From a bacterium (GTDB lineage Bacteria; Hinthialibacterota; Hinthialibacteria; OLB16), in assembly GCA_022072055.1 (NCBI GenBank), contig JAJVIK010000010.1, positions 186,001 through 250,000 of the forward strand: DNA of 64,000 nt, written 5' to 3'. Position 1 is the stretch's first letter, and each line of letters starts with the position of its first letter. Positions 9,458 to 18,412 of the stretch are shown piece after piece. The notes below the pieces were generated by a model. The model did no database searches. It had not been told where the DNA came from and saw only the letters and a program-made list of their open reading frames with translations. A program made the translations under genes and the position numbers.

Positions 9458-9816
9458 AGGAAAACCTCCTCACACCTGGCGACCAAATCACGAGCTTCTC
9501 CGGAGTCAGGAGCCTCTTGGTCAATTTCAGGATACCTTCCCCCAACCTGGAAACTGTTCATTTGCGCCAGAAGGTCAAACCAGGGCTCTTGAACCTCCAG
9601 GGATGCCATCTCCAAGAGGCGGGTCAAGCGGTGAATTCTTGGGGCCAGATCTTGAGTCGTTCGGCAAACATGCGCCTTGAGCATTTTCTCCAATGCCAAG
9701 TGAATGAAGAACAAACCCTCTAGCGTGTCTCCCCATTCAATAATGCGAACGCCCAGGGACCAGCTCTTCTCTGCTCCTTCGCGCCAATGATCCACCTGTT
9801 TCCGTATATCGACCAC
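9436..9816 (-). CDS. HEPN domain protein (HEPN/MNT module, probable toxin)
   Basis: LALEKMLKAHVCR...PRIHRLTRLLEMA...YPEIDQ...ARDLVARCEEVFLWLK matches the PF05168-type layout. Confidence 0.85.
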   Translation of the reverse strand: MVDIRKQVDHWREGAEKSWSLGVRIIEWGDTLEGLFFIHLALEKMLKAHVCRTTQDLAPRIHRLTRLLEMASLEVQEPWFDLLAQMNSFQVGGRYPEIDQEAPDSGEARDLVARCEEVFLWLKNQL

Positions 9817-9904
9817 ATACGCATTGTACTTTGAGGGGAATCATGGGGAAAGGCGGACGTTACCGGCTTGATTGTCAACCGGAAATCACGTCACCAGGGG
9901 TTGA

Positions 9905-9940
9905 GAGGGAATTATTCTCTCGGGAATCAAGGGGTGATCA
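9905..9940 (+). repeat. Direct repeat, right copy
   Basis: See 9056-9091; offset 849 bp, same orientation. Confidence 0.97.
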
Positions 9941-11272
9941 GCCTAAACTCCACCCCTCCCGTCGCGGCGGATTCACATACACGTTGGCCTCGGGAACATT
10001 GGTGATCTTCATATTCTCACTGTCCCAAACAAGCTTCTGGCCGGTCCGGATCGCGATGTTGCCGAGCAGGACCGCTTCGGTGAGGGGTCCGGCGAAATCG
10101 AAATTGGAGCCCGCCGGGTCGCCCCCCTTGCAGGCGTCGATCCACTCCTGGTAATGCCCCGGGGACCGGGGCAGCTTCTGGGGAGGAGTCCCGTATTCTT
10201 TGTGTCGCGCTTCGGGGATGAGCTCATGATTCAGAATCTTGCCCTTGTCGCCGATGTAGAGCATGCCATCGCCGCCACCCATCTTCCGGTCGGGTTCAAG
10301 CTCCTCCGGACGGCGCGGCATGAGGCCGCCGTCGTACCAGGTCAGCGTGACCGCGGGCCGGTCCCCCACCGCGGGGAACTCGTAGTGCACGATCGAGGCC
10401 ACGGGCGCGCTTTCGTTGTTGACCTCGGGAGGACACTGCGCGGCGGTCGAGGTCGCCTCCACCGTCGAGGGCGGACCGAGCTTGAGGGCCTTGAAGATCG
10501 CCGAGAAGTTGTGGCACCCGATGTCTCCCAGCACTCCGGTCCCAAAGTCCCACCAACCGCGCCATACGAAAGGATGATAGACCCTTTCCACATAGGGTCT
10601 GAACCGCGCGGGCCCAAGCCACAGATCCCAATCCAGCGTGCCCGGGACAGGCGATTCTCCTTCGGGACGCGGCATGCCCCGTTGGCAGATCGGGGGATTG
10701 CGGTTACACCAACCGTGAATCTCCCGCACCGTTCCGATGGCGCCATCCCAGATCAGCTCGCAGAGCAGGCGCGCCTCCTCCTTGGCCTGCCCCTGGTTGC
10801 CCATCTGAGTCGCCACCTTGGCGTTGCGGGCCGCCTCCGCCACGATGCGGGCCTCCTGGATCGAGTGTGTCAGCGGCTTTTCACAATAAACATGCTTCCC
10901 CATCTGAATCGCCGCCAAGGTGATCGCCGCGTGGGTGTGGTCGGGGGTGGCCACAAGCACGGCGTCAATGTCCTTTTGCTTTTCCAGCATGACCCGAAAG
11001 TCACGGTACCTCTTGGCCTGGGGATACCGGTCAAAGGCCTTTGCGGCATAGGCATCGTCCACATCACACAGCGCCACGATGTTTTCGGTGCTGACTTTGT
11101 CGAGGTCGCCGAACCCCTGCCCCCCAACTCCGATCCCGGCGATATTGAGCTTTTCGTTGGGCGAAACCCGCCGCCCTTGCGCCCTGGCAATCCTCGCGCC
11201 CGCCGCAAGGCCGCCCACCGCAGCCGTGGCTCCCATCAAGAAATGACGCCGTGAGACCTTCGATCCTCGCAT
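9938..11272 (-). CDS. Gfo/Idh/MocA-family oxidoreductase, Tat-exported
   Basis: Tat signal SRRHFLMGATAAVGGLAAGARIARA; NIAGIGVGGQG Rossmann motif; CEKPLTHS motif. Confidence 0.93.
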   Translation of the reverse strand: MRGSKVSRRHFLMGATAAVGGLAAGARIARAQGRRVSPNEKLNIAGIGVGGQGFGDLDKVSTENIVALCDVDDAYAAKAFDRYPQAKRYRDFRVMLEKQKDIDAVLVATPDHTHAAITLAAIQMGKHVYCEKPLTHSIQEARIVAEAARNAKVATQMGNQGQAKEEARLLCELIWDGAIGTVREIHGWCNRNPPICQRGMPRPEGESPVPGTLDWDLWLGPARFRPYVERVYHPFVWRGWWDFGTGVLGDIGCHNFSAIFKALKLGPPSTVEATSTAAQCPPEVNNESAPVASIVHYEFPAVGDRPAVTLTWYDGGLMPRRPEELEPDRKMGGGDGMLYIGDKGKILNHELIPEARHKEYGTPPQKLPRSPGHYQEWIDACKGGDPAGSNFDFAGPLTEAVLLGNIAIRTGQKLVWDSENMKITNVPEANVYVNPPRREGWSLG

Positions 11273-11329
11273 GTTCGCGACCTCCGTCGTGGGTGCTGAC
11301 AAGTGGCAACTGGGTGCCCCAGATTGGAC

Positions 11330-11950
11330 CTACATCACAAGCACAAAATCAAATTCCCCTTTGAGGACTAAGTCCTCCTCTTTCATCCTCATCAGCAGCT
11401 TCGGATTGAAGATCCGGTCGGTTTCGTTCCGGGGTTCGTTGGGGAAATAGAGCTGGGTGGTCAATATCTTACCGTGTGGGGCTTGGACCTTGACGTGCAC
11501 ATGTGGGGTGCGACCGGGGTACATGCCCGGGCGGATGGTCTTCAAACGGAAGCGGCCTTCCTCATCGGCGAACAGATGCCCGCGACAGCGAAACCCCTCG
11601 TTGTCATAGTTCCCATCGGCGTCGGCATGCCAGAAATCCAGGAGCGCTTTCGGAACCGGGGCGCCCTCGGTCGAAAAGACCCGACCTTCCACCCACAGCG
11701 GGTCGCCTTTCATGCCTTCTTCAACAAAGTCGGCGCGCTCCGGGGACTTGGGAGTAAAGAAGGGACCTTCGGTCTGGCTGGGCGTGGGGGCGTGGTCTTC
11801 GCCGCAAGCGGGGGTGGGAGAAAGCGCAAGCAGACCCCCGAGCGCGATCACCTCGGCGGCGAGTGGGGTGGCCAGCAGGGCTGAGCCGAAGTGTCGACGG
11901 GAGAGAGAGCGTCCCACGATCGGCGTGCTTCCATCAATTCGTTCGGGCAT
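11330..11950 (-). CDS. Intradiol ring-cleavage dioxygenase-like protein, Tat signal
   Basis: SRRHFGSALLATPLAAE; TEGPFFTPKSPERADF, DFWHADADGNYDN, FRCRGHLFADEEGRF...TPHVHVKV. Confidence 0.88.
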   Translation of the reverse strand: MPERIDGSTPIVGRSLSRRHFGSALLATPLAAEVIALGGLLALSPTPACGEDHAPTPSQTEGPFFTPKSPERADFVEEGMKGDPLWVEGRVFSTEGAPVPKALLDFWHADADGNYDNEGFRCRGHLFADEEGRFRLKTIRPGMYPGRTPHVHVKVQAPHGKILTTQLYFPNEPRNETDRIFNPKLLMRMKEEDLVLKGEFDFVLVM

Positions 11951-12037
11951 TGGACATTCCCTCCACTTTCCACTTCAGGCAGAAGACGCGAAGTTGGCTC
12001 TCATCCAGCGGGATCGTCACCGGCATTTCCCAAATCC

Positions 12038-14632
12038 TCAGAGTTGGATTTCCTCAACGCTGAATAGCATATCACCGGAGCCGCCCTCCGCAATCTCCAA
12101 ATTTGCGATGGAGAGCATCCGGCGGACATCCTCCATGCAGGCCCGGGTCAGCTCCGAGGTCTCGGCTTTGGCGACCACGCGCGCCTTCGCGACCTCGGCC
12201 TTCATGCTCAACTGCTTGTCCGATTTCTCCTTCCGGACCGCCTCGATCACCGCGAGCGTGGACTCGAAGATCGCGGGATGGCTCGGCGCGGACACCCCCT
12301 CAAACTCAGCCAGGGTGGGCCAAGGGCTACGGTGGACGGAGTCATGCATGCCCATGTCTCCCGAATAGCACCAGTGCCAGACCTCCTCGCAGAGGAATGG
12401 GAGGAACGGGGCAAAGAGCCTCACGATCGTCCGGTGGACCAGGCGCAGGGTCGCGGCGGCCGAGAGCCGACCCACGGTCAGGCCTTCGTCGTAGGTTCTT
12501 GGTTTCACCAACTCAAGGAAGTTGTCGCAGAAGGTCCGCCAGAAAAAGTCCTCGGTGAGGGAGAGCGCCTGGGCATAGTCAAACTCCTCGAATGCGGTCG
12601 TGGCGCGCTCGATCACCGGGCGCAGCTCCGCGATCATCGCGCGGTCGATCTCCGTGACAATCTTCTCCGGACCCAGCAGGGTCGAATCGATCCCCTCGAA
12701 CCGTCCAAGCACGAACTTGCCGGCATTGAAGATCTTGGTGCAAAGCTTCTTCCCGACCTTGAAGACCTGTTCGTCGTAGGCCGTATCAACTCCCAGCCGC
12801 GCGCGCCCGGCCCAGTAGCGCACGCTATCCGCGCCGAACTGGTCGAGCAGCGGTTCGGGAGTGACCACATTCCCCTGGCTCTTGGACATCTTCTTGCGGT
12901 CGGGATCCAGGATCCATCCGCTGATGACCACATTCCGCCAGGGGATTTCGCCCTCATGGGCGTATGCCTTGAGGATCGTGTAAAAGGCCCAGGTGCGGAT
13001 GATCTCGTGGCTCTGGGGGCGAATGTCCATCGGAAAGAGCTTGGCGTGGCGATCTTTCTCAAAGACCCAGTGGGTGGCGATCTGGGGAGAGAGCGAGCTC
13101 GTGGCCCAGGTGTCGAGCACATCGGGATCGCCGGTGAATCCCCCGGGCTGATCGCGCTGCTCTTCCTTGAAACCGCTCGGAACATCATCCAAGGGGTCCA
13201 CGGGGAGCTCGTCGGGGTCGGGCAGGAGCCGCTGATCGTACTGGACCTGGCCATCCTCCCCGATTCGATACCAAACCGGGATCGGGACCCCGAAATAGCG
13301 CTGACGCGAGAGGCACCAGTCCTGGTTCAGCCCTTCGACCCAGTGCTCGTAGCGAGTCCCCATGTGCGCGGGATGCCACCGGATCTTCCGCCCCTGCTCA
13401 ATCAATTCCGCCTTCTTATCCAGAATCTTCCCGAACCATTGACGGGTGGGGATCAGCTCCAGGGGACGGTCCCCTTTCTCAAAGATTTTCACCGAGTGGG
13501 TGATTTCGAGCTTGGGGCGGTCAATCGCGTCCGGAAGGTTCTCCGCCACCTCGATGATCTTCTTCTGCGCCTGTTGAACCGAAAGGCCCTGAAGCTCGGA
13601 ATAGGCCTCGTTGGCGAAATCCGGATCGAGGCTCTCCCAACCGGTTTGCCCAAACCGAACCGGCAGCAGACGTCCATCCCGTCCCACAATCTGTCGAAGG
13701 GGGAGGTTGAATTTTCGCCACCACTCGACATCGGTCTGATCGCCGAAGGTGCAGACCATGACAATTCCGGTCCCCTTTTCCGGATCGGCGAGGGGATCCG
13801 CTTCGATGGGCACGGGGACATTGAACATCGGGGTGATCGCGCGTTTGCCGAAGAGGCGCTTGTAACGCTCGTCCTCCGGGTGCGCCAGCACCGCCACACA
13901 GGCGGCGAGGAGCTCCGGTCGAGTGGTCGCGATGACCACATGTCCCGGATCGCCGCCCCCTTCGATGCGGAAGCGCAGGTAGTGAAAGGCGCTCTTCTTT
14001 TCCTTGTCGGCCACCTCGGCCTGAGCGATGGCGGTTTGGAAATCCACATCCCACATCACCGGCCGCTCGGCCTGGTAGATTTCCCCCTTGGCGAGCAGCT
14101 CGAGAAAGCTGCGCTGTGAGACGCCGCGGCAGTGACGGTCGATGGTGGCGTATTCCTGATCCCAGTCATAAGAAAGCCCCAGCCGTGTCCAAAGTCGTCG
14201 AAAAGCTTCCTCGTCCTCCTTGGTCACCCGATCGCAGAGCTCGATGAAGTTCTTGCGGCTGACTGGGACGGGATTCCCTTTCCCCCCTCGCTCGCCCTTG
14301 AAACCGGGATCGTAATGCAGGCGCGCGTCGCACTTCACATTGTACAAGTTCTGAACGCGCCGCTCGGTGGGGAGACCGTTGTCGTCCCAGCCGATGGGAA
14401 AGAAGATATTCTTCCCGCGCATGCGCTGAAAGCGGACAATGAAGTCCTGGTGCGAGTAGCTGAACAGGTGCCCCATGTGCAGCGAACCGCTGACCGTGGG
14501 GGGCGGCGTGTCCACCGCGAAGGTCTCCTCGCGCCCACGCGAGGGGTCCCATGCGTACAGGGAACAGGATTTCCAACTTTCGCGCCATTTCGCCTCGGTG
14601 GCGTCGGTCTCGTAGTTTTTCGGCAGTTCCAT
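12038..14632 (-). CDS. valS: Valyl-tRNA synthetase
   Basis: PPPTVSGSLHMGHLFSYSHQD (HMGH), KMSKSQGNVV, WDDNGLPTERRVQN; start refined. Confidence 0.96.
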   Translation of the reverse strand: MELPKNYETDATEAKWRESWKSCSLYAWDPSRGREETFAVDTPPPTVSGSLHMGHLFSYSHQDFIVRFQRMRGKNIFFPIGWDDNGLPTERRVQNLYNVKCDARLHYDPGFKGERGGKGNPVPVSRKNFIELCDRVTKEDEEAFRRLWTRLGLSYDWDQEYATIDRHCRGVSQRSFLELLAKGEIYQAERPVMWDVDFQTAIAQAEVADKEKKSAFHYLRFRIEGGGDPGHVVIATTRPELLAACVAVLAHPEDERYKRLFGKRAITPMFNVPVPIEADPLADPEKGTGIVMVCTFGDQTDVEWWRKFNLPLRQIVGRDGRLLPVRFGQTGWESLDPDFANEAYSELQGLSVQQAQKKIIEVAENLPDAIDRPKLEITHSVKIFEKGDRPLELIPTRQWFGKILDKKAELIEQGRKIRWHPAHMGTRYEHWVEGLNQDWCLSRQRYFGVPIPVWYRIGEDGQVQYDQRLLPDPDELPVDPLDDVPSGFKEEQRDQPGGFTGDPDVLDTWATSSLSPQIATHWVFEKDRHAKLFPMDIRPQSHEIIRTWAFYTILKAYAHEGEIPWRNVVISGWILDPDRKKMSKSQGNVVTPEPLLDQFGADSVRYWAGRARLGVDTAYDEQVFKVGKKLCTKIFNAGKFVLGRFEGIDSTLLGPEKIVTEIDRAMIAELRPVIERATTAFEEFDYAQALSLTEDFFWRTFCDNFLELVKPRTYDEGLTVGRLSAAATLRLVHRTIVRLFAPFLPFLCEEVWHWCYSGDMGMHDSVHRSPWPTLAEFEGVSAPSHPAIFESTLAVIEAVRKEKSDKQLSMKAEVAKARVVAKAETSELTRACMEDVRRMLSIANLEIAEGGSGDMLFSVEEIQL

Positions 14633-14752
14633 TGACAGCTCCAAGGAGTTCCCGCGCGAGGGATGATCCACTCCCATCGCTTGCGGGGTGAAAGAAAGCA
14701 CTCTACCAAAGGGCCCCATCAATCGAAAGAAGCCCTCGAATCCCCCAGCCTC

Positions 14753-17143
14753 TCAGACCTCCTCATAAACCCGCACTTCGTAGATCCGGGCGGATGGGGC
14801 GCCGTTGGTGGCTTCCACCCGAATCCGCAGGGCATCCGAGCGGACCTTGTCGATTCGGTGAAGGCGGCGGCGGGAGTAATTGTCGCGAACTTCCGCGAGG
14901 GATTGCCAGCTCCCGCCGATTCGGGCCTCGAGCGTGTAGTCCTTGACACAATCCGGGTAGCGGAAAAGCGGGGCGGTCTCGCGCCGAAGGGGATTGGTGT
15001 CGAAGGTCAGTTGCACGAGGTTGAAACTCTGGGGGGAGTCCCAGCCAAGCTCGATCCACGCGGGGAGAGGAGCGGCCGGGTCCGAAACCCAGATATTGGT
15101 CCAAGTGTCCGGACGGTTGGTCCCGGCGATGACATTCCGCGGCGAATACGGCTGACTCTCCGGGAAGACTTGAAGACAGAGGGCGTTCCCCTGATTGATC
15201 GGTCGCCAGCGCCGTTCGCCCGGAAGGTCCGCCGGGGTGCTTCCGACCGGAATTCGAGAAGGCTCAGTCGGGGCGTGCGAATAGGCTTTCCAAAAAACCC
15301 CGGGGTGAGCGCCGGTGTACACATAGTAGAGGCGACTCGGCTCCACGCGCGCGTTCAAGGCGAAACGGACCCACTCCTCCCGCCCGGCCGGGACCCTGGC
15401 GCGGGCCTCCGCCAGGTCCGGGTTGGACCGGAAGTCCCACACGCTCTCGGCGGCGCGAAGGCCCAAGCGGATTTCAGCATCCTCCCTGAGGTTGGATCGG
15501 AGCAGGAGTTGGACCGCCTCGATATGGTCGCCGGAAATGGGGAAGAGCTGGGCGTGGGGGAAGATCAGCTCCCGTTCGCGGTCCGGGTCGGGGAACTCCA
15601 GCTTGGCTTGGCTGCTCGCGGTCACACGGCTCGCTTGGCGCGCGAGGTCGAGTGGGTCCTCGTTGGCCACTCCCGGGATATGACCATCCTGACGGAGGAT
15701 CATTTGTTGGAGCTCCTTGACGTGCGCTTCGGCGATGCCGCGCGGACCGGTGGAGTGCTTTTTGCACAAGGCGGCGGCGGTCCCCACCGCCTGGCCGACA
15801 ATGCTCCCGGTGGAGAGGACCCGCGAGGAGGAGAAGGCCACATACGACCCGCTGATCGGACGTCCCGCCATCATCAGGTTGGGGATGTTCCGGGAGTAGA
15901 GCGCCCGCAGGGGAATCCCATACACCGAAGTCCCCCGGCTTTCCCAGTTCGCGTTGGTGTGCGGGGAGGGATAGGGCTCTTCCTTCCGATTCAGGATCCC
16001 CCCCTGGACATGGATATCAATCCCCCAACAACCATAGGCGACCGCGTCGGGGAGCGTCTTCGGGTCCTGAAGGTGCTGCTGGGTGAGCACATAGTCCCCC
16101 ACGATTCGGCGACATTCCCGCTTGTAGGGCCAGAAACCCACGAACTCCAGCCCATAGTTCTCCGCGCCGTGGTCGCCGTGGTTCTTGATGTGGTCCCAGA
16201 CCCCGAGCAGTTGACGCAGGGCTTCGTGACGGATCTCTTCATTATCGGTGATGGGGTGGTGCGGGGCGCCGACCTCGATCCACCAATACCCCCCCTCAAT
16301 GTACTGGTGATTGCGCGCGGGAAGGTCCGCCTCGGACTCGAAGAGAGCGGCCCATTCGGGTCGCTTGAACGGAACCGGCTTGCCGGTGTCCACGGCGCGG
16401 AAGAAGAGGGTGTTTCCCATCACCTTTTCGTCCGCTTCCGGAGGCGCGAGCGGTTCGTTGTATTCCGAGCGCGCTTCCCTGCCCCAGCGGTATTCAGCCC
16501 CCGCCAGATGTCCCAGGAATCCATCGCCGCTTGAGTCGATAAAGAGCGGGGCCGACAGCTCGAACGACTTTTCTGTTCCGATTTGAAGGGCGAGGACCGA
16601 ACCGATCCGGTTCTCGCCCTTCATCAAGACCCCGTGCGCGTGAGTGTTCAGAAAGAGACGCAGGTTCGGCTCAAGGAGGACTTTTTCGTAGAGGACCAGG
16701 TCCCAGTGGCAGTTCATGATCCCCTCACGGTACTCAAAGTGGTTGCGGACTCGCTCCTCGGTGTGGAACTCATCGTGGATGCCGCCCTCTTTGATCCAAG
16801 GCTGGTGGCCGGAGTTGTTCTCGGGGAAGAGCTTGACCTCGCTGGAGGAGTTGCCGCCAAGCATCGAGCGGTTGTGGACCAGGGCGACTCGAAGCCCGTT
16901 GCGGGCGGCGGCGATGGCGGCGGTGGTCCCGGCGATTCCCCCGCCGACCACCACCAAATCGAATTCCTCCCGGATCGGATCATTCCCCGAAATTCCCTGG
17001 GTAGAGCGGTGATTGGCCGGTCCGGATCCCGGCCCCTGGAACGGCTGGGCGGAGGCCACCGCGCTCGGAGCGAGCCATTTCTCAAGGAGACCCCCCGAAA
17101 GAATCGCGCTGATTGTTCGGAAAAAACCGCGCCTTCCAGCCAT
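14753..17143 (-). CDS. FAD-dependent oxidoreductase with C-terminal F5/8 (discoidin)-like region
   Basis: DLVVVGGGIAGTTAAIAAARNGLRVALVHNRSMLGGNSSSEV; C-terminal ARIGGSWQSLAEVRDN...LRIRVEATNG. Confidence 0.85.
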   Translation of the reverse strand: MAGRRGFFRTISAILSGGLLEKWLAPSAVASAQPFQGPGSGPANHRSTQGISGNDPIREEFDLVVVGGGIAGTTAAIAAARNGLRVALVHNRSMLGGNSSSEVKLFPENNSGHQPWIKEGGIHDEFHTEERVRNHFEYREGIMNCHWDLVLYEKVLLEPNLRLFLNTHAHGVLMKGENRIGSVLALQIGTEKSFELSAPLFIDSSGDGFLGHLAGAEYRWGREARSEYNEPLAPPEADEKVMGNTLFFRAVDTGKPVPFKRPEWAALFESEADLPARNHQYIEGGYWWIEVGAPHHPITDNEEIRHEALRQLLGVWDHIKNHGDHGAENYGLEFVGFWPYKRECRRIVGDYVLTQQHLQDPKTLPDAVAYGCWGIDIHVQGGILNRKEEPYPSPHTNANWESRGTSVYGIPLRALYSRNIPNLMMAGRPISGSYVAFSSSRVLSTGSIVGQAVGTAAALCKKHSTGPRGIAEAHVKELQQMILRQDGHIPGVANEDPLDLARQASRVTASSQAKLEFPDPDRERELIFPHAQLFPISGDHIEAVQLLLRSNLREDAEIRLGLRAAESVWDFRSNPDLAEARARVPAGREEWVRFALNARVEPSRLYYVYTGAHPGVFWKAYSHAPTEPSRIPVGSTPADLPGERRWRPINQGNALCLQVFPESQPYSPRNVIAGTNRPDTWTNIWVSDPAAPLPAWIELGWDSPQSFNLVQLTFDTNPLRRETAPLFRYPDCVKDYTLEARIGGSWQSLAEVRDNYSRRRLHRIDKVRSDALRIRVEATNGAPSARIYEVRVYEEV

Positions 17144-17466
17144 GGGAATCACCCTTTCCGAGACCAAGATACATACCACACTACACCGTCCAGCCATGAT
17201 TCAACGCTCGGCCGACGGCGCTGTCCGGATGCTAACAAATTCAGACTCCATTCAAAAGTTGAGGTTGATTTTCTCGTTCAGAGGCGTAGAATTCCCCCTG
17301 TCTCCATGTGGATGCCTCGGATTCCCGCGGGGAACTGAGGAGTCGGTGTGTGAGGTGGAATTTCAGAAAGGAAGGAGGGTGCTCAGCTTGTCGGAAGGAC
17401 TGCTTCCGATAGAGGAAGCAGCATGGATTGCGCTTTTTCAGACCATTGAATGAAGGAGTTTGTCCC

Positions 17467-18222
17467 ATGCCTTTTTCCAGCATCATCACTCTTCGGCGGA
17501 GAGTGGAATTCCGTGATGAATCCACAAACGGGGTCGCCCGCCGGAGAGGCTTTACTCTCATCGAACTTCTGATCGTTATTGCCATCATCCTGATCCTGAT
17601 TGCGATTGCTCTGCCCAACTTCCTGGAGGCCCAGATACGCGCGCGGGCCACGAAAGCCAAGGGCGAATTGCGTTCGCTCGGCATCGCCATGGAGGCCTAC
17701 AACCTGGACTTCAAGACTTACCCGCCCGAAACAGAGGGGGATTGCTACAGTCGCCCGCGCAGCTCTGTCGGGCATTTCTGGCTCTCCAGCCCGATCAAGT
17801 ACATCGCCGCGATTCCCGAGGATCCGTTCCCCGGACCCCGCGGCGGCTCTGAGCTGGGATTCGTGTGTTATGAGTCCGGCGGAATTGAGAAGGGCGGCGG
17901 CTTGGGTTCGTGCACTTTCTGCATGGTCACATGGGTGATTTATACCCGAGGCCCCAGCGAGGTCTCCGAGCCGGCCATTCGTTCAGCCGACCCGCATTCC
18001 AACTGGTCGGGAGACTCGATTGTGACTTACAGCCCGACCAACGGAACGCGGAGCTACGGGACGATCCACATTTGGGGGGGCGATGGCTGGTGGATCGGAG
18101 TTCCTGCGGGGCAGGCGATTGCCGCAGCCCGAAACACGCCGCCGGTCACATCCGCATATGGTCCGGGACTGCCCGTGGATTATTCCGCTTATTTGCATCG
18201 TCTCCCGCCCAGCCTGAGATAG
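17467..18222 (+). CDS. Type IV pilin/type II secretion pseudopilin-like protein (prepilin N-terminal methylation motif)
   Basis: RRGFTLIELLIVIAIILILIAIALPNFLEAQ; AAGGAG before the ATG. Confidence 0.9.
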   Translation: MPFSSIITLRRRVEFRDESTNGVARRRGFTLIELLIVIAIILILIAIALPNFLEAQIRARATKAKGELRSLGIAMEAYNLDFKTYPPETEGDCYSRPRSSVGHFWLSSPIKYIAAIPEDPFPGPRGGSELGFVCYESGGIEKGGGLGSCTFCMVTWVIYTRGPSEVSEPAIRSADPHSNWSGDSIVTYSPTNGTRSYGTIHIWGGDGWWIGVPAGQAIAAARNTPPVTSAYGPGLPVDYSAYLHRLPPSLR

Positions 18223-18306
18223 CGCCAGGCTGAGGGAATTCGTCGAATCGGGTCCGCGCGCGGACCCAAGGAAAGGAGGAAAACCAGAAAGAGACATGAA
18301 TGAGCA

Positions 18307-18350
18307 CCCCCTCTTGACCGCCCTCCTTACACGAGGATCAAGAGCGGGGG
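18307..18350 (+). promoter_or_regulatory. Hairpin in the 5' leader of the secreted-protein gene
   Basis: cccctcttga ... tcaagagcgggg inverted repeat about 65 bp upstream of the ATG at 18413. Confidence 0.4.
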
Positions 18351-18412
18351 GGGATGATCATGCTTTGCATGGTCGATCCGCGTTAAAAACAAAATTTGAA
18401 AGGCAGGAATGC

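Noticed and set aside
9863-9882. ccggcttgattgtcaaccgg as terminal inverted repeat of the HEPN/MNT cassette
   Set aside because: It is internal and local; no matching inverted copy exists at the other cassette end.
12278-14119. 613-aa + ORF antisense to valS
   Set aside because: Shadow ORF in a GC-rich gene; composition is not protein-like and the opposite strand encodes clear ValS motifs.
14663-16534. 623-aa + ORF
   Set aside because: Antisense to the FAD-dependent oxidoreductase; no recognisable family, Arg/Gly/Pro-rich shadow ORF.
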